Made by a program: the position numbers and the translations under genes. From RZYP01 sp050256135 (GTDB lineage: Bacteria; Bacillota; Negativicutes; Acidaminococcales; Acidaminococcaceae), in assembly GCA_050256135.1 (NCBI GenBank), contig JBFWIF010000006.1, forward strand, positions 1 to 41,641: 41,641 nt of DNA, given 5' to 3'. A model generated the notes under the pieces. That model was not told the origin of the DNA. It made no database searches and saw only the letters and a list, made by a program, of their open reading frames with translations. Shown in pieces: positions 31,901 through 38,735 of this stretch (positions are counted from its first letter, which is position 1; every line of letters starts with the position of its first letter).

Positions 31901-32711
31901 TACGGATACCACTACTGTAACAACTTCTGCTGGCAGCCATGTAATTGCTGCTGATGGTTCCACTACTACCTTTAATTCAAGCGGCATTCTTGCTTCAAAT
32001 AATGGCACTCAGACAACAATCAACGGTAATGTTGTTACTGTTGGCACTGGTTCCAATTCTACAACGATCAGCGGGAGTACTGTTACCGTCGGTGCTGCTG
32101 GTTCCGCTACGACTATCACTGATAGTGACGTGGAACTTTCTGATGGCACCAAGTTGTCCGAATTGGGTCAGGTCAAGGACATTGCTCCTGCTATTAACCC
32201 AGGTGAAGGCGGAACAGTCGTTGATGGTTTGAATAACCTGAATACGCGTGTTGATGATGTCAATAATCGTCTTGATCATGTTGGCGCTATGTCAGCCGCT
32301 ATTGCATCTCTGAAGACTATGGGTTATGATCCGCAGGCTCCGACCGAAGTAGCTGTCGGACTAGGCAGCTACAAAGGCAATACGGGACTGGCTTTGGGCG
32401 TGTTCCACTATCCAAATCGGGACTTTATGATGAATATCAGTTACACAACAAGTGGCGGCGAAAACATGGGAGGTATTGGAGCAACTTGGAAGTTTGGACG
32501 TAAAACTCCTGAAAAACTATTGGAAGAACAACGCAAAGAAGAAGCCGATAAAGTCAAGATTGCACAGGAAAAAGCGGCAGCAGCGGCACAATTAGCTCAA
32601 GAAGCCAAAGAACGTGCTGAATACGCTGCAAAAGCAGCAGAAAAAGCCAAAGCGGAAGCGGATATTGCCGCTGATGCAGCTCAAAAAACCTATGAGAAAC
32701 ATATAAAATAA
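28935..32711 (+). CDS. Trimeric autotransporter adhesin (YadA-like) with C-terminal periplasmic tail
   Basis: This 1258-residue protein begins with a Sec signal (about 1-30, KKKR then a hydrophobic core ending PAAAYS). A very long passenger rich in Thr, Ser, Gly, Asn and Asp follows, with repeating short strands such as GDITT and INGNTITTG, and no cysteine after the signal. A short stalk coiled coil, VVDGLNNLNTRVDDVNNRLD, leads into the YadA anchor at about 1118-1188 (AMSAAIASLKTMGYDP, GLGSYKGNTGLALGVFHYP, MMNISYTTSGG, GIGATWKF). The anchor normally ends the protein, but here 70 more residues follow (32499-32708), mainly Ala, Lys, Glu and Gln, predicted helical. The surface ligand cannot be inferred. 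The ribosome site is AAAAGGGGTG. A strong terminator follows. Confidence 0.9.
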   Translation: MSSIKKKRILAAILCASTMAAFYQPLPAAAYSSGLSSTDTVTSLSWSEGVGGAIYDQTQSITQVSRLISAGNNVTINGVTMTATDYNDGYSTWTTYSTNIDGSLTVDSLDAGSGTIKTTGLVSAGSISTTYDATIGRYLTVNGATDINSTLDVSGNTTLGGTLTVTGSPQLGGVVVANNQIDNTISGAGLVVEGVSIANGVVSGATRVQATTITDGTISISAGDITGINDIDVTGNISTGSGDITTTNGKVIVGSGSDLTTIDGGDITTDSIKFSNGITISGDTITGASPIDINGVIIGDDASITTAGDITTTGKITAETAELGDVAIAGNAITGDASGVNVEGVNINNGAVTGITSLTAGGNTNIDSSGITTNKVTVGTGTDKTTTVGASITVGGGSTAYTSLGAGTAAFTTDGGVTGTTISGGTLTANNIITDSLTLGTGATTFNVNEYGNLTTDGTISAAGGNFEVDSDGGVSAADGEFTINGSNGTVTIGSDTDNQTIIAGGGFSSEATNGTAKNITDSSANHAKVTLTNTGTTYETEATASGSLTTVETATSGAGSFISATQIQNRVGSGASQYASAVITNGEIEQYAVNGTDNSRSTVDTTAITNTVNSGSLNTTDKTTASGNTLTVTGAANTTTVATTAGGMSVTGSDGYGMTVDTTTGDVTFAGSASSPYITGGATTTTINGNTITTGHITTDSITINGVDGTQTALNADGSVSLANGYFTVSKEGYLTNEFAGSHSTVSLTTDADGVHASYYNGTGSTSRDLSWGVITDKVEDGTDSTTNTTTASGNTSVITDGTASNTTTATIGGTTNAVTDGTGNTVTNAISTTGTTTTVTDGTDTAGVTTTTSGTTFTSSTANAAFVTGGATSTTINGNTITTGQITADKLVITGGSSTDSTSGSNTGGNLVLSGDGSFSSSVKDASGNQTDFKTDIDGVNSSVTDGTNTGSSVGEAGSVTNQVTDGTNTGSSTVGKTAVTDAVTDGTDTTTVTTSAGSHVIAADGSTTTFNSSGILASNNGTQTTINGNVVTVGTGSNSTTISGSTVTVGAAGSATTITDSDVELSDGTKLSELGQVKDIAPAINPGEGGTVVDGLNNLNTRVDDVNNRLDHVGAMSAAIASLKTMGYDPQAPTEVAVGLGSYKGNTGLALGVFHYPNRDFMMNISYTTSGGENMGGIGATWKFGRKTPEKLLEEQRKEEADKVKIAQEKAAAAAQLAQEAKERAEYAAKAAEKAKAEADIAADAAQKTYEKHIK
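30973..31040 (+). repeat. Autotransporter internal repeat, copy A
   Basis: This segment encodes GGATTTTINGNTITTGHITTDS. A close copy lies at 31541-31608; the core ATTAATGGCAACAC is shared exactly. Confidence 0.75.
31541..31608 (+). repeat. Autotransporter internal repeat, copy B
   Basis: This segment encodes GGATSTTINGNTITTGQITADK and is the second copy of the element at 30973-31040, 568 bp apart. Confidence 0.75.
31770..31859 (+). repeat. Tandem 30-bp repeats with 60-bp period in the autotransporter
   Basis: Two 30-bp units (31770-31799 and 31830-31859), identical except for two bases, encode VTDGTNTGSS. More diverged TDGT units occur on both sides (about 31280-31480 and 31890-31920). Confidence 0.8.
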
Positions 32712-32738
32712 GCCTTACTTGCGGCATGTGTTATACTT

Positions 32739-32780
32739 AATACAGGCATGCCCTGCCAATGGCGGGCAAGCCTGTATTTT
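32739..32780 (+). terminator. Terminator after the autotransporter gene
   Basis: A long imperfect stem (32739-32757 with 32761-32778) and a 3-nt loop end in four T residues. Confidence 0.8.
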
Positions 32781-32806
32781 GCAAGCAAACCTAGGAGGAT
32801 GAGTTT

Positions 32807-33235
32807 ATGAAAAAAATTGTCTTGCTTTTAACAATGATTTTTGTCTTTGGTTTGAGCGCTATTGGCGCAGCGGCTAGCAATGCTAGTATCTTGGGTAATG
32901 AAGAAAAGGCGGTTGACAAGTTTTTGTCCGTCCTTGATAAAAACAATGGAGCTTATGAAGAGATTGTCTCTAACTTCACTCCTGGTTTGCAAAAAAAGGT
33001 TGATGAAGCAGCTATACAGAAGCTGCGCAGCCAAATCGCAGATAACTTCGGTACGCTGAAAGAAAAGAAGCTTGTAGTTCTCGAAAAATTTGACCAAGGT
33101 GATAGAGTTACTTATTTGGCTGGTTTTTCTAAAACCCCGATTGTAAAAATTGTTTTTGCATTTGATGTTAAGGGTGAAAAACCGTTAATTACTGATTTTG
33201 CATTTACACCAGTTGAGGTTAAGAAAGCTGAATAA
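32807..33235 (+). CDS. Small secreted protein, DUF3887-like
   Basis: This 142-residue protein has a Sec signal peptide (about 1-24, ending GAAAS, with no lipobox cysteine). A soluble domain follows with KAVDKFLSVLDKN, FTPGLQKKVDEAAIQKL, FGTLKEKKLVVLEKFDQGDRVTYLA and KIVFAFDVKGEKPLITDFAF. The alternation of a helical half and a strand-rich half with a GTLKE turn resembles DUF3887 domains, which have no known biochemical role. It should be periplasmic. It has a CTAGGAGGATGAG ribosome site and is separated from the autotransporter gene by a terminator, so co-transcription would need read-through. Confidence 0.75.
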   Translation: MKKIVLLLTMIFVFGLSAIGAAASNASILGNEEKAVDKFLSVLDKNNGAYEEIVSNFTPGLQKKVDEAAIQKLRSQIADNFGTLKEKKLVVLEKFDQGDRVTYLAGFSKTPIVKIVFAFDVKGEKPLITDFAFTPVEVKKAE

Positions 33236-33257
33236 GATTAAAACACTATATTTATTT

Positions 33258-33291
33258 AAGTCCTCACATATTAAAAGTGAGGGCTTTTTTT
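33258..33291 (+). terminator. Terminator after the DUF3887-like gene
   Basis: A 10-bp stem with one G-T pair (33258-33267 with 33277-33286) and a 9-nt loop are followed by a run of seven T residues. Confidence 0.85.
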
Positions 33292-33396
33292 GTTGTAAAA
33301 CGTGGACGCAAATTGTCCCCTAGGGACTGTGAAAAGCTGCAGAAGTAGATTTGATGCGGGTTTAGAAAAATTATTCATATGCAAAAAGAAAAATTT

Positions 33397-33405
33397 TGAT
33401 ATAAT
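33397..33405 (+). promoter_or_regulatory. Extended -10 promoter of the Na/Pi cotransporter gene
   Basis: TGA followed by a perfect TATAAT (33400-33405) lies 34 bp before the start. No good -35 is seen, as is usual for extended -10 promoters. Confidence 0.55.
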
Positions 33406-33438
33406 ACTTATGCATATAAAAAATAATGGAGGCTCGTG

Positions 33439-35046
33439 ATGCATCTTTACTTTTTTGCTTTTCTTGGAGGACTTGCGCTTTTCCTGTATGGCATGCAGCT
33501 TATGGGAGAAGGACTGCAAAAGGCAGCAGGACACAAACTGGAGAGAATTTTAGAGGTCTTGACAGGACGTATTATTTATGGAGTTATTTTGGGAGCTTGT
33601 GTAACAGCAGTACTGCAGTCCAGCAGTGCCACAACCGTTATGACCGTAGGTATGGTCAATGCGGGACTAATGACGCTGAAACAAGCTTTTGGCATTGTTA
33701 TGGGCGCCAATATAGGTACAACTATGACCGCACAACTCATTGCTTTCAAACTAACAGATGGTGTGACTTTAATTATAGCCATAGGGTTTGTGCTAAGCTT
33801 TATAGCCACAGGAAAAAAGGTCAGATATACCGGACAAATATTGTTTGGTTTCGGCCTCTTGATGTTAGGCATGGGCATGATGGGAGACGCTGTATCTCCT
33901 TTACGCAAATACCAGGGCTTTGTTGATTTCATTCAAACTTTTGGTGAACATCCTATCCTAGGCCTTTTAGTTGGCACGTTGATGACTTGTCTGATACAGT
34001 CCAGCAGCGCAACGATTGGTATTTTAATGGCTATGGCCGGCCAGGGACTTATACCTTTGGAAGGGGCCATACCTGTTTTGCTTGGAGATAATATCGGCAC
34101 CTGCATTACAGCTGTGCTGGCTTCACTCAGAGCCAACAAAACGGCTAAAAGAGTTGCGACTGCCCATGTTCTGTTTAATCTTATCGGTAGTGTCATCTTC
34201 GTAATTTTCATGGATTTATTCATAAAATTCGTTTTGACCGTTTCACCGGCTGGCGATATTCCTAGACAAATTGCGAACGCTCATACATCTTTTAATTTGC
34301 TCAACACTATGCTCTTCCTTCCTTTTTCAGCGAAATTTATTGATTTCGTTAAGGTGATACTACCAGGCGATGGCGGCGTGATTTCGCGCAAACCGATTTA
34401 TTTGGACAGCAATATGCTTAGCACACCTGGTATCGCTATGGCGCTTGCCAAAAAGGAAGTCGTGCGTATGGGTAACATGGCTTGGCATAATGTCGAATTG
34501 GCATTAAGCGCTGCCGATGATAAGGACAACAAAAAAATCTCTTATGTTTTGGAACATGAACCAGTTATTGACAATCTTGAAGAAGAAATAACAAAATACT
34601 TGACCCAGATGACAGAACAGGAAATGAGCCAGGAACTGTCTGCTCTGCATACCGGTTTATTGCATGCGTGCAACGATATTGAACGTATTGGCGATCATGC
34701 TGAGACGATAGTGAAGAAGGTGCGCAATATGAAAGAAGATGGTGTAGAGTTTTCTGCAGAAGCTCAGGATGAACTTAAGCATCTTAGCGCACTCGTTCTT
34801 GATGCGAGCAGTAAAGCTCTGAAAGCTTTGGAGACTGATGACAGAGCCTTAGCGAGAGCTTCTTTGTCTGTATCACACGAAGTCAAGCTTTACCAAAAAG
34901 AGATGCGTAAAAATCATGTTGCAAGATTGAATAATAAAATCTGTAACCCGGCAGCAGGGTTTGTTATGTTGGAACTATTGATCAACATGAAGAGAGTTTC
35001 AGACCATTCCAAAAATATCAGTCAACTTGTTTTAGGAGAATTTTAA
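33439..35046 (+). CDS. Na/Pi cotransporter family protein with PhoU-like domain
   Basis: This 535-residue protein joins a membrane transporter (about 1-300, NptA/Na_Pi_cotrans repeats) to a cytoplasmic PhoU-like helical domain (about 340-530). The duplicated QSSSAT motif, the hallmark of the family, is seen twice: TAVLQSSSATTVMTVG and TCLIQSSSATIGILMA. GANIGTT and GDNIGTC follow them. It should import phosphate with sodium, and the PhoU part may regulate it. ATG 33439 is chosen over GTG 33436 because GGAGG then sits 6 nt upstream. It is followed by the promoter of the tRNA gene, with no terminator seen between. Confidence 0.92.
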   Translation: MHLYFFAFLGGLALFLYGMQLMGEGLQKAAGHKLERILEVLTGRIIYGVILGACVTAVLQSSSATTVMTVGMVNAGLMTLKQAFGIVMGANIGTTMTAQLIAFKLTDGVTLIIAIGFVLSFIATGKKVRYTGQILFGFGLLMLGMGMMGDAVSPLRKYQGFVDFIQTFGEHPILGLLVGTLMTCLIQSSSATIGILMAMAGQGLIPLEGAIPVLLGDNIGTCITAVLASLRANKTAKRVATAHVLFNLIGSVIFVIFMDLFIKFVLTVSPAGDIPRQIANAHTSFNLLNTMLFLPFSAKFIDFVKVILPGDGGVISRKPIYLDSNMLSTPGIAMALAKKEVVRMGNMAWHNVELALSAADDKDNKKISYVLEHEPVIDNLEEEITKYLTQMTEQEMSQELSALHTGLLHACNDIERIGDHAETIVKKVRNMKEDGVEFSAEAQDELKHLSALVLDASSKALKALETDDRALARASLSVSHEVKLYQKEMRKNHVARLNNKICNPAAGFVMLELLINMKRVSDHSKNISQLVLGEF

Positions 35047-35056
35047 ATTTAAGGTG

Positions 35057-35085
35057 TTGACAAATGTATCATTATAATTTAGAAT
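35057..35085 (+). promoter_or_regulatory. Promoter of tRNA-Gly
   Basis: A perfect TTGACA (35057-35062), a 17-bp spacer and TAGAAT (35080-35085) precede the tRNA by 24 bp, as expected for a stable-RNA promoter. Confidence 0.85.
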
Positions 35086-35092
35086 TATCTAC

Positions 35093-35107
35093 GTTGTCAG
35101 TGACAAC
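35093..35107 (+). repeat. 15-bp palindrome at the tRNA-Gly transcription start
   Basis: GTTGTCA and TGACAAC flank a single G. It covers the predicted start and the short 5' leader and ends one base before the mature tRNA. Confidence 0.7.
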
Positions 35108-35108
35108 T

Positions 35109-35183
35109 GCGGAAATAGCTCAGCGGTAGAGCACCGCCTTGCCAAGGCGGGGGTCGCGAGTTCGAATCTCGTTTTCCGCTCCA
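35109..35183 (+). tRNA. tRNA-Gly (anticodon GCC)
   Basis: A full cloverleaf is visible: acceptor stem GCGGAAA (35109-35115) pairing with 35173-35179, D-arm GCTC/GAGC, anticodon stem CCGCC/GGCGG with loop TTGCCAA (anticodon GCC at 35141-35143), and T-arm with TTCGAAT. The discriminator T is followed by an encoded CCA. It is a lone tRNA with its own promoter and terminator. Confidence 0.97.
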
Positions 35184-35193
35184 CTAGTACTTC

Positions 35194-35221
35194 AGGCTTC
35201 CTCTGATGAGGAAGCCTTTTT
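35194..35221 (+). terminator. Terminator of tRNA-Gly
   Basis: A perfect 10-bp stem (35194-35203 with 35208-35217), a 4-nt loop and five T residues form a textbook terminator. Confidence 0.9.
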
Positions 35222-35263
35222 GCTCTTTGCCATAAAACGATGTAAGAGGGCTGTCCATGCAAC

Positions 35264-35292
35264 TTGTCAAAGGTATGACTTTGTGGTATGAT
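35264..35292 (+). promoter_or_regulatory. Promoter of tig (and probably clpP, clpX)
   Basis: TTGTCA (35264-35269), a 17-bp spacer and TATGAT (35287-35292) lie 100 bp upstream of tig. No heat-shock operator (CIRCE or CtsR-type) was seen around it. Confidence 0.75.
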
Positions 35293-35391
35293 ACTATGAG
35301 CGGTTTTTATAATGATTTATTAAAAACAGGCTGAATTTTCAGTCAAGAGATAAGCTTTAAGCAGCACATATTATTAAGGAGGCTTTTTTAG

Positions 35392-36675
35392 ATGAACGTA
35401 TCTGTAGAAAGAGTAGCAAATGAAGCAACTATTAAAATTCAATTACCGGCAGCGGAAGTAAATAAGGGTTTTGCCAAAGCAGTGCAGCAAATTGCTGGCC
35501 AAGTTAATATACCTGGTTTCCGTAAAGGAAAAGCTCCTCGCAATATTTTGGAAATGCGAGTAGGAAAAGAAGCTATTAAACAAGAAGCTTTTGAAATCAT
35601 TGCTAATGATTGTTTCCGTAAAGCTATGGCAGATGAGAAACTGATTCCAGTCAGTGACCCGTCTGTTAAAGAATCTACTTTTGAAGAAAATACGGATATG
35701 GAACTGGTTTTGACTATAACTGTAAAACCAGAGCCTAAACTTGGCGAATATAAAGGTCTTAAAGTTGAGAAAAAAGAAGCAGTTGTAACGGATGAACAAG
35801 TTGATGAGGCCGTTGAAGAATTGCGCAAACGTGGTGCAAAAATGGTAGTGGCTCCTGATGCTGTCATCATGAAGGGCGATTTCGCAATTATTGACTTTGC
35901 AGGTACTGTAGATGGCGAACCATTCAGCGGCGGTGAAGGCAAAGGTTATCCGTTAGAGGTTGGTTCCGGCAGTTTTATTCCAGGTTTTGAAGACCAATTG
36001 ATAGGTCTCAAAGCTGGTGACTCCACTGATGTTCAGGTCACCTTCCCAGAAGAATATTTTGTTAAAGAACTTGCTGGCAAAGAAGCAGTTTTCAAAGTAA
36101 ATGTTCAGGATGTTAAACGTAAAGAGCTGCCAGAGCTTACTGATGAGTTTGTTGCTGCCAACAGCCAATGCAAGACTCTTGAAGAACTGAAAGCTGATTA
36201 TAAAGAAAAAATGCAAAAACATGCTGAAGAACAAGCAGAAGCTGATTATGAAAGAGCACTTGTTCAAACAGCAGTTGCCAATGCTGAATTCGAAGTTCCG
36301 GAAATAATGGTGGAAGACCGGATCAGCCAAATGGTTGAAGAACTCAAAATGAATTTGGAAAACCGCAAGATGAATCTGGATGCTTATTTGAAATATACTG
36401 GCATGGATATGGAAAAACTTCGTGCAAATTATAAAGAAAATGCCCTTGAGAATGTCAAGACTGACCTTGTACTTGATGCCATTGCTAAGGCTGAAAATAT
36501 CCAGGTAGGTATGGAAGACATTGACGCTGAGTTGGCTAATATAGCTGCTCAAAATGGTGCTGATGTTGAAGAAGTAAAGAAAATCATTTCTTCTAACGGC
36601 AACATGGGCTTATTGCTTGCTAATATCCTGCGTCGTAAAGCAGCTCGCGTTGTTATTGATGGGGCGGCAAAATAA
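35392..36675 (+). CDS. tig: Trigger factor (ribosome-associated chaperone, peptidyl-prolyl isomerase)
   Basis: This 427-residue protein binds the ribosome exit tunnel and folds new chains. The N-terminal ribosome-binding domain has the signature GFRKGKAP (42-49). The FKBP-type PPIase domain (about 155-245) shows GDFAIIDFAGTVDGEPF and FIPGFEDQLIGLKAGD. The C-terminal helical arms fill the rest, with QMVEELKMNLENRKMNLDAY and a final LLANILRRKAARVV. AAGGAGG precedes the ATG by 9 nt. clpP starts 32 nt after its stop, the conserved tig-clpP-clpX order. Confidence 0.95.
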   Translation: MNVSVERVANEATIKIQLPAAEVNKGFAKAVQQIAGQVNIPGFRKGKAPRNILEMRVGKEAIKQEAFEIIANDCFRKAMADEKLIPVSDPSVKESTFEENTDMELVLTITVKPEPKLGEYKGLKVEKKEAVVTDEQVDEAVEELRKRGAKMVVAPDAVIMKGDFAIIDFAGTVDGEPFSGGEGKGYPLEVGSGSFIPGFEDQLIGLKAGDSTDVQVTFPEEYFVKELAGKEAVFKVNVQDVKRKELPELTDEFVAANSQCKTLEELKADYKEKMQKHAEEQAEADYERALVQTAVANAEFEVPEIMVEDRISQMVEELKMNLENRKMNLDAYLKYTGMDMEKLRANYKENALENVKTDLVLDAIAKAENIQVGMEDIDAELANIAAQNGADVEEVKKIISSNGNMGLLLANILRRKAARVVIDGAAK

Positions 36676-36707
36676 TTTTGCACCAAATAGTTAAAGGGGT
36701 GTGAGTA

Positions 36708-37295
36708 ATGATGAATTTTGTGCCTATCGTTGTTGAGCAATCCAGTCGGGGAGAACGCTCTTATGATATTTACTCCCGTTTATTGAAAGACAGGATTATT
36801 TTCGTAACAGGAACAATTGATGATAATATGGCGAATCTTATCATTGCACAGCTTTTATTCCTGGAGGCAGAAGATCCGAATAAGGATATACATTTGTATA
36901 TCAACAGCCCAGGCGGCAGCGTCAGCGCTGGTATGGCTATTTATGATACAATGCAATATATCAAACCTGATGTATCGACGATTTGTATGGGTATGGCAGC
37001 AAGCATGGCTTCCGTTCTTCTGGCTGCCGGAGCTCAAGGCAAACGTTTCACTCTGCCGTATGCACGCGTAATGATTCACCAGCCTTTGGGCGGTGCTCAG
37101 GGTCAGGCTACAGAGATTGAGATCCACGCACGTGAAATCCTTCGTATCCGTGACGAAATGAACGGCATTATGGCGAAACATACAGGTCAACCAAAAGAAA
37201 AAATTCAAGTTGATACAGAGCGCGACTATTATCTTACTGCTGTAGAAGCCAAAGCGTATGGCTTGGTCGATGAAATACTTACCCGTAAGCAATAG
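36708..37295 (+). CDS. clpP: ATP-dependent Clp protease proteolytic subunit
   Basis: This 195-residue serine peptidase forms the double heptameric chamber used with ClpX. The catalytic triad is Ser99 (GMAASMAS), His124 (MIHQP) and Asp173 (ERDYYL). INSPGGSVSAG and QPLGGAQGQATEIEI are family blocks, and the N-terminal propeptide is short (PIVVEQSSRGERSYD starts the mature enzyme). Two adjacent ATG codons are possible; 36708 follows AAAGGGGTGTGAG. It is followed by clpX after 44 nt. Confidence 0.96.
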   Translation: MMNFVPIVVEQSSRGERSYDIYSRLLKDRIIFVTGTIDDNMANLIIAQLLFLEAEDPNKDIHLYINSPGGSVSAGMAIYDTMQYIKPDVSTICMGMAASMASVLLAAGAQGKRFTLPYARVMIHQPLGGAQGQATEIEIHAREILRIRDEMNGIMAKHTGQPKEKIQVDTERDYYLTAVEAKAYGLVDEILTRKQ

Positions 37296-37339
37296 GGTTA
37301 AGCGTAGGATAAAATTATGATGCGCAAGGAGTAAAAGAT

Positions 37340-38599
37340 ATGAACTTTGGCGATGGGAACGATAACAGCTATACATGTTCTTTCTGTGGTAAAAAACAGG
37401 GACAAGTGCGCAAGCTGGTTGCGGGCCATAACGTCTTTATCTGTGATGAATGTATTGAAGTCTGCAATGAAATGCTGGCGGAAGAATTCAGCACACAGCC
37501 ACAGGCGTTAAATGGTGAATTGCCAAAACCACAGGAAATCAAGTCGATTCTTGATCAGTATGTTATTGGTCAGGATGAAGCCAAGAAAACTTTGGCGGTT
37601 GCTGTTTACAATCACTATAAACGCATTAATTATGAAACACAGCATAAAAATGAAGATGTTGAATTACAAAAATCCAACATTCTGATGCTAGGACCAACAG
37701 GCAGCGGTAAAACTCTTCTAGCTCAGACTTTGGCAAAAATTCTTGATGTGCCTTTTGCGATTGCTGATGCTACGGCTTTGACAGAAGCTGGCTATGTAGG
37801 TGAAGATGTTGAGAATATTCTGCTTCGCTTGATTCAAAATGCTGATTTTGATATCGAGCGTGCTGAACGCGGCATAATATACATCGATGAGATTGATAAA
37901 ATTTCCCGTAAATCTGAGAACCCTTCTATTACTAGGGATGTTTCTGGAGAAGGCGTACAGCAAGCTCTTTTGAAGATCCTGGAGGGAACGGTTGCGAGTG
38001 TACCACCACAAGGCGGACGTAAGCACCCGCATCAGGAATTTATTCAAATCGATACGACAAACATTTTGTTTATCTGCGGTGGTGCTTTTGCCGGTTTGGA
38101 AAACATTATAGGCGCACGTATTGGTAAGAAGAGTATGGGGTTTGGCGCGGAAATAAAAACAAAAGAAGAACAAAAGATTGATTCTTTGCTTAAGAAAGTA
38201 CTTCCGGAAGATCTTATGAAGTTTGGGTTGATTCCAGAGTTCGCCGGCCGTTTGCCAGTAGTTGTAACCCTTGACTCTCTTGATGCAAATGCGTTAATAA
38301 GGATTCTGAAAGAACCTAAAAATGCTCTGATTAAGCAGTATGAGCATTTCCTGTCTATGGATAATGTTGAACTTGTCTTTGAGGAAGGAGCCTTAAAGGC
38401 GATTGCTGAAGAGGCTATGAAACGCAATGCGGGTGCTCGTGGTTTACGGGCAATTATTGAAAGCATCATGCGTGATGTTATGTATGAAGTACCTTCCAGG
38501 GCAGATGTTAAAAAATGCATCGTTACTGAGGAGGTCATTAGGGAGCATAAGCCACCAACATTGGTGTTGGAAGAAAAAAAGGCTGATTCAGCATCCTGA
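37340..38599 (+). CDS. clpX: ATP-dependent Clp protease ATP-binding subunit ClpX
   Basis: This 419-residue AAA+ unfoldase delivers substrates to ClpP. The N-terminal zinc finger has Cys13, Cys16, Cys35 and Cys38 (CSFC and CDEC). Walker A GPTGSGKT is at 118-125, and Walker B IIYIDEIDKI follows. The pore-loop GYVGEDVE and sensor region GARGLRAIIE are present. The ClpP-docking tripeptide reads MGF (in KKSMGFGAE) rather than the common IGF, a conservative change. AAGGAG lies upstream of the ATG. A clear terminator separates it from lon. Confidence 0.96.
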   Translation: MNFGDGNDNSYTCSFCGKKQGQVRKLVAGHNVFICDECIEVCNEMLAEEFSTQPQALNGELPKPQEIKSILDQYVIGQDEAKKTLAVAVYNHYKRINYETQHKNEDVELQKSNILMLGPTGSGKTLLAQTLAKILDVPFAIADATALTEAGYVGEDVENILLRLIQNADFDIERAERGIIYIDEIDKISRKSENPSITRDVSGEGVQQALLKILEGTVASVPPQGGRKHPHQEFIQIDTTNILFICGGAFAGLENIIGARIGKKSMGFGAEIKTKEEQKIDSLLKKVLPEDLMKFGLIPEFAGRLPVVVTLDSLDANALIRILKEPKNALIKQYEHFLSMDNVELVFEEGALKAIAEEAMKRNAGARGLRAIIESIMRDVMYEVPSRADVKKCIVTEEVIREHKPPTLVLEEKKADSAS

Positions 38600-38606
38600 A
38601 TGAAAT

Positions 38607-38644
38607 AAAGGGGAAAGAGCAGAGGCTCTTTTCCCCTTTTTGTT
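38607..38644 (+). terminator. Terminator after clpX
   Basis: A long stem (38607-38620 with 38625-38640, one bulged base) and a 4-nt loop end in five T residues. Confidence 0.85.
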
Positions 38645-38650
38645 TATTTA

Positions 38651-38659
38651 TGTTAAAAT
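38651..38659 (+). promoter_or_regulatory. Weak extended -10 candidate for lon
   Basis: TGT followed by TAAAAT (38654-38659) lies about 80 bp before the lon start; no -35 box fits. Confidence 0.3.
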
Positions 38660-38735
38660 AAAGATAGAAGTTTACTTCAAAGATTTTAAATTATTTTAGA
38701 TACAGAAAGCTTGCAATTGAGGAGGGTTAGAGATT

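Noticed and set aside
31270..31930. Regular short repeats that could suggest a CRISPR array
   Set aside because: The repeats are in frame, encode TDGT-type protein units, have no constant spacer structure and lie inside an intact adhesin gene; no cas gene is present.
33426..33926. 166-codon plus-strand frame overlapping the Na/Pi cotransporter gene
   Set aside because: It is out of frame with a clear family protein, and its Cys/Arg/Tyr-rich composition is typical of a shadow frame.
35264..35292. Heat-shock (CIRCE) control of tig-clpPX
   Set aside because: No 9-bp inverted repeat with a 9-bp spacer of the CIRCE type is present around the promoter.
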